Shown here: one piece after another, positions 1 through 21,100 of the stretch
Layout of the letters: each line of letters opens with the position of its first letter
Numbering within the stretch: the stretch's first letter is position 1
Origin: Okapia johnstoni
Taxonomy: Eukaryota > Chordata > Mammalia > Artiodactyla > Giraffidae
DNA: 64,000 nucleotides
NCBI GenBank assembly: GCA_024291935.2
Contig: JAGTYA010000025.1
Coordinates: 9,259,501-9,323,500, forward strand
Reading direction: 5' to 3'
Notes under the pieces: generated by a model
Database searches by the model: none
What the model saw: only the letters and a program-made list of their open reading frames with translations
What the model was told of the DNA's origin: nothing
Translations under genes and position numbers: made by a program

Positions 1-50
1 CCTGCTTTTCCTCACTCCTTTTTGGGGGTCCGAGTCCTCTCAGAAGCTGA

Positions 51-10726
<10,676 letters not shown>

Positions 10727-10775
10727 GGCCCCGAGAGCTCCGCTTCTGTTCCCGAGAGACTGACGACCGCTTTGC

Positions 10776-10781
10776 AATAAA
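10776..10781 (+). terminator. MRPS25: MRPS25 polyadenylation signal AATAAA
   Basis: A canonical AATAAA lies 50 bases past the MRPS25 stop codon, followed by a GT-rich stretch at about 10799-10835 that fits a downstream cleavage element. The 3' UTR would be only about 70-75 nt. Confidence 0.85.
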
Positions 10782-12440
10782 AGGGTCCCCTTTACACACG
10801 TGTGTGAGAGCACACTGGTGGGGGTGGGGGATGGGGTGCTGCAGTGTGACCCCGTCCACTGGGCCTTCGGCGAGGACGGGGCTTCAGGGCTGGGAAGGGG
10901 CCAGGCCGCACCGTGGAGACACATGCCTGGGTCCCGCGGCTGCTGTGGTGGGCGCAGCCCCTCCCGTGGGGACGGTGGGGCCTCCTCAGAAACGGGGCGA
11001 GCCCGTTTCACTGACGCCCCCTGACCGCCAGGCCCCCGCAGAGCAGAGCCTCCTGTGTGGTCAGGAGGGCCCGCCGGCAGGCGCGCTCATTGCTCAGCGA
11101 GCTCTGGGAGGGTGTGCGTCGCCACTGGCTCTGCCTGGGAGTTCTTTCCTCACAAGACGCTGAGGTCGCCGTCACTCTGGTTGTGTTGCTTTGAGGCCTC
11201 AGGAGACAGGACCTGGGCTGACCCCGAGTGCGTCCCGTGAGATGTTGTATACAAACGTTGCAGATTTATCTCACTGTAATAGAAGTTTGGCGCTCTTCAC
11301 ATCTGATGCTCGGGTTGTGATTTTGTACCAAATCTGCATTCAGGGTGATGGTCTAAATGTGTGGGTTGGGAGGTGAGCGTGCGGGTCTGAGGAGGAATGG
11401 GCAGGTTCCTACAGGCTTATTACTGGGGTGGTTTCGCTGAAACTCCACCCGTCGGCGCTCTCCCCTGCCACCGCATTGCAGGGAAAAGCCTGTCCCCGTT
11501 CTGCTGCCTTCCCTGGTGGGGGTCTCACTCCTGCTGAGTGTGGGTTCATGACAAGGCCAGCTGGGCTTGTCAGAAAGAGTGGGTTCCCTTCCGGTCTGTC
11601 TCCAGAGCGCAGTGAGACAGCCTTATGGAAACAGCCTTTCCCCTCCATGGGCCACAGGGGCGCCCTAATAAGGCTGCTACGTAGGAGGATCACCCGGAAC
11701 CAAGGTAGGTTCGGACCCCTCTCTAGAGAGAATGACGTCCAGCAGCTCACGGGATGGCGCTGCTGTTCTCCTGGGCTGTTTCATAGGCAGCAGGTAACAG
11801 GCTAAATTAACACTGCTGGGGGCACTGTTCTCTCGTTTCCTACTTTAATAGGGACAAAAAGATGGGTTTAAAATTTTCAGAAATCAGAAGCAATGATAGA
11901 GAAGATTGCTATGGGATCTTATAATGGATATACTTGATTTGCATAAGCAGTGTTCACTAGACGGTTTTTGGCCTTGTTCTACTGAAGTAACCCATCTGAG
12001 TTTCATTTTGACTTCTACTTGGCAAAGCCATTTAAAGCTATCATCTGGCTGCCAGTGGTTTCTGCCACAAGTCTGACTGGACCTCAGCATCCTCACCTGT
12101 AAAACAAGCCATCAGATGACACAATGAGGGGTTGTTTTTTACCCACTGGACAGCAGACACCCTTCCAGGAAGCCTGGCTCTGTGCACGTCTGTCTGTGCA
12201 TCCGGCGTCACAGGCTGTGTTCTCCAGAGAGGTCTGCGTGGCTTCTGCAAGATGCAGAGGAGAGGGTCTCGCCAACGCTTCCCTTAAAGGTACTTACATT
12301 CCCTTAAAGGTACTTACAACCCAGTAGACCATCAAACACGGAGGGGTGAGAGCTGTACGGTCTGGCAACCAGGTGCCGCCTCGCCACCTACTTGGGGCTC
12401 ATGGGTACTGTTATAACCATTATGAGGAGAAATGAAGAGC
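10782..12440. other. Intergenic gap between converging MRPS25 and NR2C2
   Basis: About 1.6 kb with no supported gene. It is GC-rich to about 11,240 and mixed afterwards. The only structure noted is a perfect 20-bp tandem duplication at 12,279-12,318. Long open frames here lack any recognisable protein. Confidence 0.7.
12279..12318. repeat. Perfect 20-bp tandem duplication
   Basis: The unit TTCCCTTAAAGGTACTTACA occurs twice back to back without a mismatch, at 12279-12298 and 12299-12318, just beyond the probable 3' end of NR2C2. Confidence 0.95.
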
Positions 12441-12459
12441 AGGATGTACGTTACTAGTT

Positions 12460-12475
12460 TTTAATTCACTTTAAT
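12460..12475 (-). terminator. NR2C2: Paired ATTAAA polyadenylation signals, probable NR2C2 distal site
   Basis: Two ATTAAA hexamers on the - strand (12475-12470 and 12465-12460) sit 5.5 kb past the stop codon, at the edge of the repeat-poor block. They are the best distal candidates; none of the sequence beyond them toward MRPS25 offers a canonical signal that I found. Confidence 0.5.
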
Positions 12476-12579
12476 AGTATAAACCTCATTTAGGTAGTAG
12501 TATTAAGCCACAACAATAATGCCACATTGAAAGAGCATTTAATAAAATGCATAAAGCTAATTCATGCACTGCAATACTC

Positions 12580-12587
12580 TATATACA
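12580..12587 (-). promoter_or_regulatory. NR2C2: Pumilio-type element TGTATATA in NR2C2 3' UTR
   Basis: The sense strand of the NR2C2 transcript reads TGTATATA, matching the TGTANATA consensus bound by PUM1/PUM2. It lies about 110 nt before the distal poly(A) signals. Confidence 0.5.
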
Positions 12588-13531
12588 AACACAACAATGC
12601 AAATTCTTCTTCAAGACTGAAGACATTGATTAGATATAAAATTCAGTTTAAAAAGAACATGCTATTTTTTAAATGCCATCACATAAACAAAGCTGATTTC
12701 AAGCTACAGCTTTCAACAGATTTTAAACCTGGAATTAAAATGTGATGGCATAAACAATATATTCTATATTGTGGAGGGCAGAGGTTACGGAAACGGTCCC
12801 AAGAAAGTAACGCCCAAATTTTCCTTTAACACACTTCTTTTAAAAGGGTTGGTAATGCAGGTACATTTTAACAGAGAGCTCTGAACTACAGGTAAAAACT
12901 ATGGTTTGTACTATGAAAAATGTGCAGCTTTCAGGTATAAAACTAGTTGAACACTGGTTCACAAGATAACTGGGAGAATGGGGAGACTGTAGAAAAATAC
13001 TCCAGCACTTGAGTTGTGTGTGGCAGCAGCATTTGAGTCCATGAGTGCTGTGGTTGTTAAAATAATTGATTACACACTTTTCTAAAAAAAAAAAAAGCCA
13101 TTTTTTATATATTTCCAAATGTTATCCAAGTGTTAAGCTTTATCACAGTCTGTCAATCGATAAATATTGCTGAGCCTTTTTTCCTAGCATATCTCAGACA
13201 TTCCTCACCCCTAAAATACTCTTTAAAACTGAGTTTACCTAGACTAGTTAAGGTAAGTAGCCCCAAGGAGAACTTCCAAAGATTCATTTAGAGACTGCCA
13301 AGCTTCCACTTGTATCTTAACTGGAGAGCCACCTTATATAGTGTGATTGTCACGACAGGTAAGGACGTAGGAAAGGTCCAGCCACCGCTGTGGGATGAGG
13401 CCAGTGAAGTAGCAGGAGCTTTGTCACATCAAAGCCATGGGAAGCTGAAGGCTGCACAACCCACCATCTCACAAAAGGCACTGAGGACTGTGGTCTCAAT
13501 GAAGTATTCTCAAACATTTAAATAAGCTTAG

Positions 13532-13555
13532 TTTTTTTTTTTTTTTTTTTTTTTT
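13532..13555 (-). repeat. A24 homopolymer within NR2C2 3' UTR (sense strand)
   Basis: Twenty-four T on the + strand give A24 in the transcript. It could act as an internal oligo-dT priming site and mimic a poly(A) end in cDNA data. Confidence 0.9.
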
Positions 13556-13865
13556 AAGTAACCTGTGGTGTCTCTGAGTTTTCATACTTATCCAGTGATT
13601 TCTTTCAGCAGGCCAGCTTTCAACCTTCCCACCATTCAGGTCTCCTGCTTACAGGTGTGTGAGCAACTATTGCTGGGCCCTGGCTCCTGAGTTCTGTATC
13701 TCAGTTTAAAGCTCGATTAATGGGGAGAATTCACCAGAACAGACCTGGACAAGGAAAATTTGGCATCTGTAGCATTAAGGTATATATCTGTACTAGAATG
13801 CAATTTTTATCTGAAATTTAAACATTTTAGAATCATAATTTATAGAAAGGAATAGGGCAGTGAAT

Positions 13866-13871
13866 TTTATT
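13866..13871 (-). terminator. NR2C2: Possible proximal AATAAA in NR2C2 3' UTR
   Basis: A canonical AATAAA on the - strand, 4.1 kb past the stop. If used, it would remove one of the four Pumilio-type elements. Confidence 0.35.
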
Positions 13872-14414
13872 CACATGCTACAGTTAGAGAAATAAAAGAT
13901 CTGTAATTTATATGCCATAGGACGTAGCCATCAACATTCCTGCTTATTTTTAAAGAATACTTGTTTTGCAGCTGTGGTAGAGAGAAAGCCATAGACAGCA
14001 CTCACTGTCCGCTGAGTCCCAGAGCACGTCTGGGCTGTTTCCACGACAATGGGAGTCAGGGCCCACCACACAGACTGTTCTCGGTCTTGGACTGAGAGAA
14101 TGTGGGAGGCCAACACCACTACCTACCCAGGTCCTCCCAGTTAGGCCGTAAACAGATGTGTAACAACTAGGTTAAAGATCCCCAACTCCTTTTGGACAGT
14201 GGAATAAACTAATGTCTTCCAGCTTCCTGGCCCTGGTGGAGGGCAGGGCCTTTCCCAGCCAGGCTCACCCCATGGAAAATGTCAGCAAATCCATCCTGCT
14301 GAGGGACCAAGGAACACCCACGTCAATGACTGTAGCAACTCTCTCATCGATTCTTTGAAAAATGTAAAGGAAGTCTGGCTATGTGGCTACGGGTCTGTAT
14401 ACATAATATACATC

Positions 14415-14422
14415 TATGTACA
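14415..14422 (-). promoter_or_regulatory. NR2C2: Pumilio-type element TGTACATA in NR2C2 3' UTR
   Basis: TGTACATA on the transcript strand, only 7 nt from a second match at 14430-14437, inside an AT-rich alternating stretch. Confidence 0.5.
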
Positions 14423-14429
14423 CATATGC

Positions 14430-14437
14430 TATATACA
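14430..14437 (-). promoter_or_regulatory. NR2C2: Pumilio-type element TGTATATA in NR2C2 3' UTR
   Basis: TGTATATA on the transcript strand, paired with the element at 14415-14422. Confidence 0.5.
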
Positions 14438-17400
14438 CTGTACATACAGAGAAGGTATAAACACATGTACATTCAGTCAGTCATACAAGCCTATAAATCT
14501 GCACAACGCCGCTGAAGGGACCCCAGGGCTGCACACACAGAAGTGCCCGCTAGTAGGAGGCACGGGTGAGGAAGCCCAGGGCCCTGTGTACAAAAGACTC
14601 AGACCACTCTGTTGTGATGAGAGGCTGACTCTGCAAATTTACATCAAAGTTAAGACATTTTCAAAGAGTCGCACAATCAATGGAGAAGGGAAGTCGGACA
14701 CCGGAGGATGGGGGTGGCTGCCCTGCCTTGTCGGCCCTTCCCAGGTTTAGAGGGCAGCAGCCTCCAAAGTAAAGATGTGCGCATCAGAAGATGCCACCTT
14801 TCCTGGCCTGGACACAGGAGAGCTGAAATGTCACCTGCAGCCCCACTGCATGTAAGGCCACTTCCCCTGGAATATAGGCAGGATGCTCCCAGGCTCTGAT
14901 CTGTCCTCAGGCCCTGGAATCTGGGTCCTCAGCCAAGGGCTGCCTGTCGGGCAGAGGGCAGGGTGGAAGCAAGAGTGCTCTGCTGGGTGTTCCCCCAAAG
15001 GACCAGGATAAAAGCACTAGATACCGCAAGAGCCCATTGGGCTCTGCCGCCACGACCCTCGCCAGGGTCCACGTTTAATACTGACAGGCCAGAAACCAGT
15101 CCCTCTCAAGGGTGATCACAGAACACCTAAGAGTGACTGCACATGAAACTAGATCCGAAAACCCGGACAACAAAAGAACCCTGACCACAGCCTCACGGCA
15201 GAGGTTAGAAAATAAATAATGTAGCCCCCCCCCGCCCCCCAAACCACACACACCTCTCTCAAAATCAGAAGGGCAGTAACACACTTCCTTAAAAATACTT
15301 TCCAGGAATACCTTGGAAAATACCTGCTTGAGTAATTTGGTCTCTGTCGTCTTGTTATGATTACATGTAATGAACTCCACACGTTTCAACATGTAACTAT
15401 CCCAACCATCTGAAACACCCCTGGAGAAGAGCCCACTTCCTCAAGAAGCAACACTGTGTCTGTCCTCACCTCCTTCAGGTCCCCTTGTCACCTCTGCGGC
15501 GGGGCCACCAGAAGGTGGGTGTGAACGGGCCGCCAAGAATCCCCATCCTGGCTTGCTTCACCCAGATGCAGGGGGCACGCTCTCTTCCCTTATTAAGTTT
15601 CACAAACTACAAACGGGTGAAGAGCCCTGTGAAAGTTGAGGTTAAGTATTTGCTTCCAGTCTCTAATTCTTGACTTTGGGCTCTGAACCAATGTGACAAG
15701 AGAGGGATGGGCCTGCTGTCAAAAGGTTTGAGATGACTGGGGGTGGTGAGAATTCAGGTAGTGTGGAGCCGACTTTTAAGGAAAAGGCCACTCCAAAGTA
15801 AGGCCAAGGCGATCTGGGACACTGAAGAGGACTGTTCCAAGCCCAGCATGGTCCCCTGGAGTCAGCCGTCAGCAGTGTGGGGACTCGGGCGCAGGAGCCA
15901 TGCCTCGTCCCGTGTGCACTGTCTCCGCCAGTCCCACCTTCTGCTCCCAGCCTGTTGCAACAGCACCTCGGCCCAGATCTTGGCTAAGCTGCCCCAATAC
16001 CTAAGGCCCCCTGAGTGCAAAGGCCTCACAGACCCAGGACGATGCCCCAGAGAGCAGGCCAGGGTTGACCACCTCACCATCACCGAAAGCTCAGACCTGA
16101 GAGATGTGACACCAGACAACATGTGCCCAGGAAGCTGCTAGAGGACCCTCAGACATGCTTACATCAAAAATCAGAACAGAAAAATGTGCACCTCACTACG
16201 CAAGATGTGCACAAATGCTTCAGAATGCCTCTACGAAAATCCTTCCCAAGCAGAAATGAAACAGACCCACCTTAGTCATCCTCTTGGCCAGTTTCCTATC
16301 TTAATTGTGAAACTTAGAAAACCAAAATTCTAAGCTGGCAATATTAATCCTTTCCATCATTTTACAATGGGTACTACACTTTCTCTAAGATTTGCTTCAA
16401 AGCATTAACAGCAAATGATAAAATCAGGTACAAACAGGAATATCTGTAAGTTGGAGATACTGTTCCCACTTAATTCCCACTAATGACTCTTAAGTGCTCC
16501 CGACAGCAGCGGCGCGCCGTCTGGTTCTGCCACGAGCCCGTGTGGTGGCCCGGCACCCACCTTCCCTCCCCGGCTTCACGCCACCCTGTTGCTTGTCTGC
16601 TCGGGGCCTAGGAGATACCATCTGATCCCAAGGTTTAAGAGATGCAAACCTGGCCTCACTGTACTCCCTTAATCTGGGCCATACAGAAAGTGCGGCCCCC
16701 TGATGCAGCCTTGCTATGCTTCCCATTAGAAATCTGCTGCTTGCTTGCAACCAGGGGAATTTATGAGCACTTTTCTCTAGGTAAACTTCCCAATAACAGC
16801 ATTCTGTTTTAATGAAATGATGGTCACTAAAGAGGAAGATGACTTTGGGGTTACAAGTTGTTTTTAAGGAGCAGGCAGCCTGCCTTTTCATCCATCATCT
16901 TAAAACACTCCAGGGGTCATCTGCGGACGCAGCCCTGGGGGACCCGCGTGTGCCGCGCCAGGACCGTCGAGAAGCCCGCCGCCCGAGGTGGTGCTGGGCC
17001 TGGAGACACTGAGAGCTGTGCCACAGCCGCCCCCAGCTGTGACTCGAGTGCAGGACCCCGTGTGCCCCCAGGGCAGCAGGGCAGGCACCGTGGAGACGGC
17101 AGCCCTCCTGCCCCTCCCCCGAAGACGTGCGGGCGGGAGGCCCCAACGGGTTCAGAATGCCCACCCTGTACCTTCTGGGCAGAACACTCCATCTGCCGTG
17201 AGCGGCGGAGGTGATGCAGCAATGTTTTCGGTTGCTGTGGGAATTGATGGTTGAATCCAGTTCTGAGAACCAGTGACAGGAGCTCAAGTTCGGAGGAGGC
17301 TGCGGAGGCCCCTCACAGACCAGGGAACCCAGTCAGCATCCGGTCGGCCGAGGAAGCTTCGCGTTCAGACAGGCAGGCGTGTGCCACCGCACTCCCCTTT

Positions 17401-17668
17401 CCTTCAGGCCTGGACTCGGCTCAACACCAGCAGCATGTGCGTACGGTCAGGAATGATGCCGTGCTTCCTTAAGCGTAAGTGATTGTCTCCTGTACCCTAC
17501 TGCATTTTCACAGAAACCATTAGCATTTCGGCAAAAGACAAACACAGTTTTTTCCATTTGCCCTGCACATTGGCAAGGTGTTGCTAACATTATACACTGA
17601 TAAGAAGTGCTTAGAAAGTGCTAGTATTATTACCCTGGTAATTAGTAGCTATTCCAAGGACATTTTAA

Positions 17669-17676
17669 TATATACA
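17669..17676 (-). promoter_or_regulatory. NR2C2: Pumilio-type element TGTATATA in NR2C2 3' UTR
   Basis: TGTATATA on the transcript strand about 340 nt after the stop codon, so present in any 3' UTR isoform longer than that. Confidence 0.5.
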
Positions 17677-18011
17677 CACATACCGTTGTCTTAGGTTCTT
17701 TCAGTTTTAATACTAGTCTCTGACATTATAAAACTTTGCTTTTGTTTTTTGCCCTTTGAGAATTTCTGGATACAAATTGAGTTAAAAGATTGTTTCAAAA
17801 TCTGTTGCTTCATCAAAAGGCATTCAAACATTTCTTATGGCAGGAGAGGATCCTACTAGTCTTTTAGTGGCTACTGCCTGGGACTAACAGAGAAGGAGAA
17901 GGCAGGGGGGAGGCAGCTAACACACGGGAGTATCTGCACATACCAGGACACCACTACTCTACCGTCCGTGTCTGTGCGGCCCCGGTGCTCCTCGGCAGGG
18001 CGGGGCGTGCG

Positions 18012-18186
18012 CTATAGGCTGGCTCCGGTGATCTGGCCATTATACTCCGCCGTCTCCATCTTGAGGATGTAGGGGATGATGCTGTCTATCGAAACATTGC
18101 CAATGAGGCCAGTAAAAAATAGCTCTTCTGTTATGCTGGAACTCATCAGCCTGAGTGCCGGCAGGCGGACGAGAATGCGGGCCAAC
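18012..18186 (-). CDS. NR2C2: NR2C2 last coding exon
   Basis: 175 nt of CDS coding [20 protein letters not shown] through [11 protein letters not shown], with stop TAG at 18014-18012. It contains the C-terminal helices of the LBD. The same exon continues into the long 3' UTR. Confidence 0.97.
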
Positions 18187-21100
18187 CTGTAAGAGGGGGG
18201 TCGTTAGAGGGGCCGGGGTCGCGGCACTGCAGGCTTCACCTGGACAGGGCCTGTCTGCACCGCTTGGGACCGAACCAAACCCCCACTGTCCACTCGTGCT
18301 TTCCTGATTTCAACAGTTGCTCTTGTAGGACTTTATCATGAGTGCAATGATTATGTACAAATATGTTCCCTTTGTTGTTTATAACAACTCTCCCCAACCC
18401 CACCAAAAAAAAAAACCTGGAAACCTGTTAATGGAAGGTAGGTTAAACTAACGTGTCGAATCACTACACACATTGAGGAGGAGAATAAAAGTCTATCTTC
18501 ACTGATAAGAATTCCATGACACACAGCTGAATAAAAACTTAAAAGCAGGATGTGCACCCACAGGAATAACATTTGGATGTGTGTGTAAATAAAGTACTCA
18601 GAAGGACAGTCATCAAAATGCTAACTGTTGACCTCTGGGTATTGGGATTTTAAGTGTTTTTATCAATTAAACCTTTTTCTGTGTTGCTCTAATTTCCAGT
18701 GTTCATTTAGCATTATAATTAAAAGAAAAGCAGTAAGATTTTTATTCTGAAGGAACCCCAGGAAGGCACACCACAGCCCTGTCCTGCAGCTCCCTGGATG
18801 TTATGTGAAGCCTCCCCTGGATGGGCCAGTCCACAGGCAGTGCCCAGAGGGGTGGGCGCTGGGACACTGTGTCCTGGACACAATGTACTGCAGGGCACTT
18901 CCATCAGGAGGGAAATGATGGAGAAGTTACGGCATCTCCTCAACCACGGAAAACGACTTAAAGAATACATACACTTGCTGAATATTCAGTGGAAAAGATG
19001 CTAGTAGAAAACGGATCTTGCTTTGGCAAAAGCCATGTGTGGACGGCAGCGTGCCTAAAGCAGGAGCAGGCTCTCTGCCAGCCAGGTTGGGCACAGGTCC
19101 CTGTGGCCCAAACATGATAAACTTGCACTTGAATAAAGGAATTTTTGAAATACCAATTTACACGGGGAGTGAATAATTATTTTGTGCAACCCAATCGTGT
19201 TTTGTAGGGGTCGGACTTGGTTTCTGTCAATGAACTCTAGCTAGCAGTGTCTCCTCAGTGGGTGGGGAGCCAGGGGCAGAGCTGCTGACTCTTCTGGACT
19301 CAGGGAGTGGTCTCCGTGAGAACTCAGGTCTCACATGCACTGTTAGCCCCAAAGGAGATGATGACTCCCAACCCCTCGAATTAGAGGAGCAACCCCAGGT
19401 CTCGCCCACAGTCACCCAGCAGCACTGGGACAGCCTGGGCTTTGTGATCCTCCGCGCTTCACTGTCACCGAGGAAACGCAAGAATTAAGTGTGATCAAAC
19501 GGAGGCTCTACCGGGCTGCCAGAAGCGGAAGGCCAACGTAACTGCTACCTGCAGCGAGGCCCAGCCTCGCCCCCGTCTTTCCCGTGTGCCTCACCGGTAG
19601 GTGTCTTCCGAGTAGGTTTTCTGAACGTAGTCCTGCAACTCCATCTGCGCCTTTTCTTGGAATTTTTCAATCTGGCTTGTGCTGGTCAAACCTGGATGAT
19701 CTGAAGGAAGAAAGTACCCCAAATTGCCCTCTGTATTTGGAAAGCCTTGTGTATAGACTTCTCAGTACTTATTTTTAATCAGACTTCTGACAAACTTCTC
19801 AAGTGCAACAGGCTGAGCTCTGGGGGCTGGTCTAGGTCAGATATTGTTGTTAGAACAATGGCTCCTCCTCTGCTCTGCCGAGACCTGCAGGTCCCCAGTG
19901 GGGCCTGGCCCCGAGTGGTCACACCAGCCTCCGCAGTCCCACCGGGCTTGGCTCTAGACTTCGGGCTTCCTACTTACTCTAGGAAACACATATACGCGCA
20001 ATCAGGAATCACCATCTGCTTCCTACACGTGTCATCATGTAGCATCTCCCATTCTGTTAGCTATGTTCTTGTTCCTGAGTAGGAGGCTGGGAGGTGTGGG
20101 GTGGAGAGGCTAAGCTGGGTCCAGCTTAACCCAGCAGCCTCTTGGGAGGCTGAGAGAGAAGGGCTGAGGGGCAGTGAGTGAGGCTGGCCGCGGCCGCTCT
20201 TCCTCTCACCAGCAGTCCCGCTGCCTCTTCTTCATCTGCTGTGACCACACCTTTCGGCGTGCCCTGCAGCTGCTGCTGCCCTGCAGAGACTGCGGGTAAA
20301 CGGGTGCAGGTTTGGTCTGTACTGGGGTATGTGCTAACATACCTAAAACTTGGCAGAGAGCAAGACACATCAGGGCAGAGGGCAGTGGGTGGGGTCTAGC
20401 TGTCCCTTGGTAGCTACAGGGGATTGGTTCTGGAACCCCCACGCCCAGCAGATGCCCTGATGTCCTTTATGTCGAACGTGCATATAACCTACACGTCTGT
20501 CCGTATACTTTTAAATATTACTTTCAAACTCCTGGAACATTTTCCTTGAATTTTTTTTTTTGGCCACACAGCATGTAGGAGCTTAGTTCCCCAACCGGGG
20601 ACTGAAACTGGGCGCCCTGCGCTGGAAGCTCGGAGTCTCAACCACTGGCCAGCCAGGGGAGTCCCTTTCCTTGAGTGTTTCTGATTCGTGGTTGGTTGAA
20701 TCCACCAATGTGGAACCCGTGGATACAAAAGGCCAAATGTATACTCAGTTTTGTAAGCTGTGGTCTCCTTTGGCCAGTGAGATACAAATGATCCTATTTG
20801 TTAGGATTCAAATGTCATCTCTTGAACATATGAAGTTACTACAACATTGGGACTATAAAAACAACTTTAAAAAATGTCCTATTTATGTTCATAGTCAGCA
20901 AAGCACACCTGCTGTGGGAACACTCAGTCAGGCAGTGTGACAGGGCTCTCTGCACTGCTGACAGCCTGGCAACATGCTCGTGTTCAGAACTATCCGCAGG
21001 AATAGTGGGAACAGGTGGGAACCGCCGTGAGTGACCGCTGCGTATCTTACCAGGGCTGAAGAGAACTAGAGCTTTAAGGTACGCATACTCATAGCCGTCT

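Larger units (their letters stand above)
12440..18011 (-). other. NR2C2: NR2C2 3' untranslated region (inferred extent)
   Basis: Between the NR2C2 stop and the paired ATTAAA signals near 12,465 there are 5.5 kb with almost no interspersed repeats, in contrast to every neighbouring non-coding stretch. That is typical of a long retained 3' UTR. TR4 is reported to have long as well as short mRNAs, which fits (family knowledge). It contains four TGTANATA elements, an A24 tract, a CT/GC-rich patch at about 16,490-17,260 and a possible proximal AATAAA. The distal end is inferred, not proven. Confidence 0.65.
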
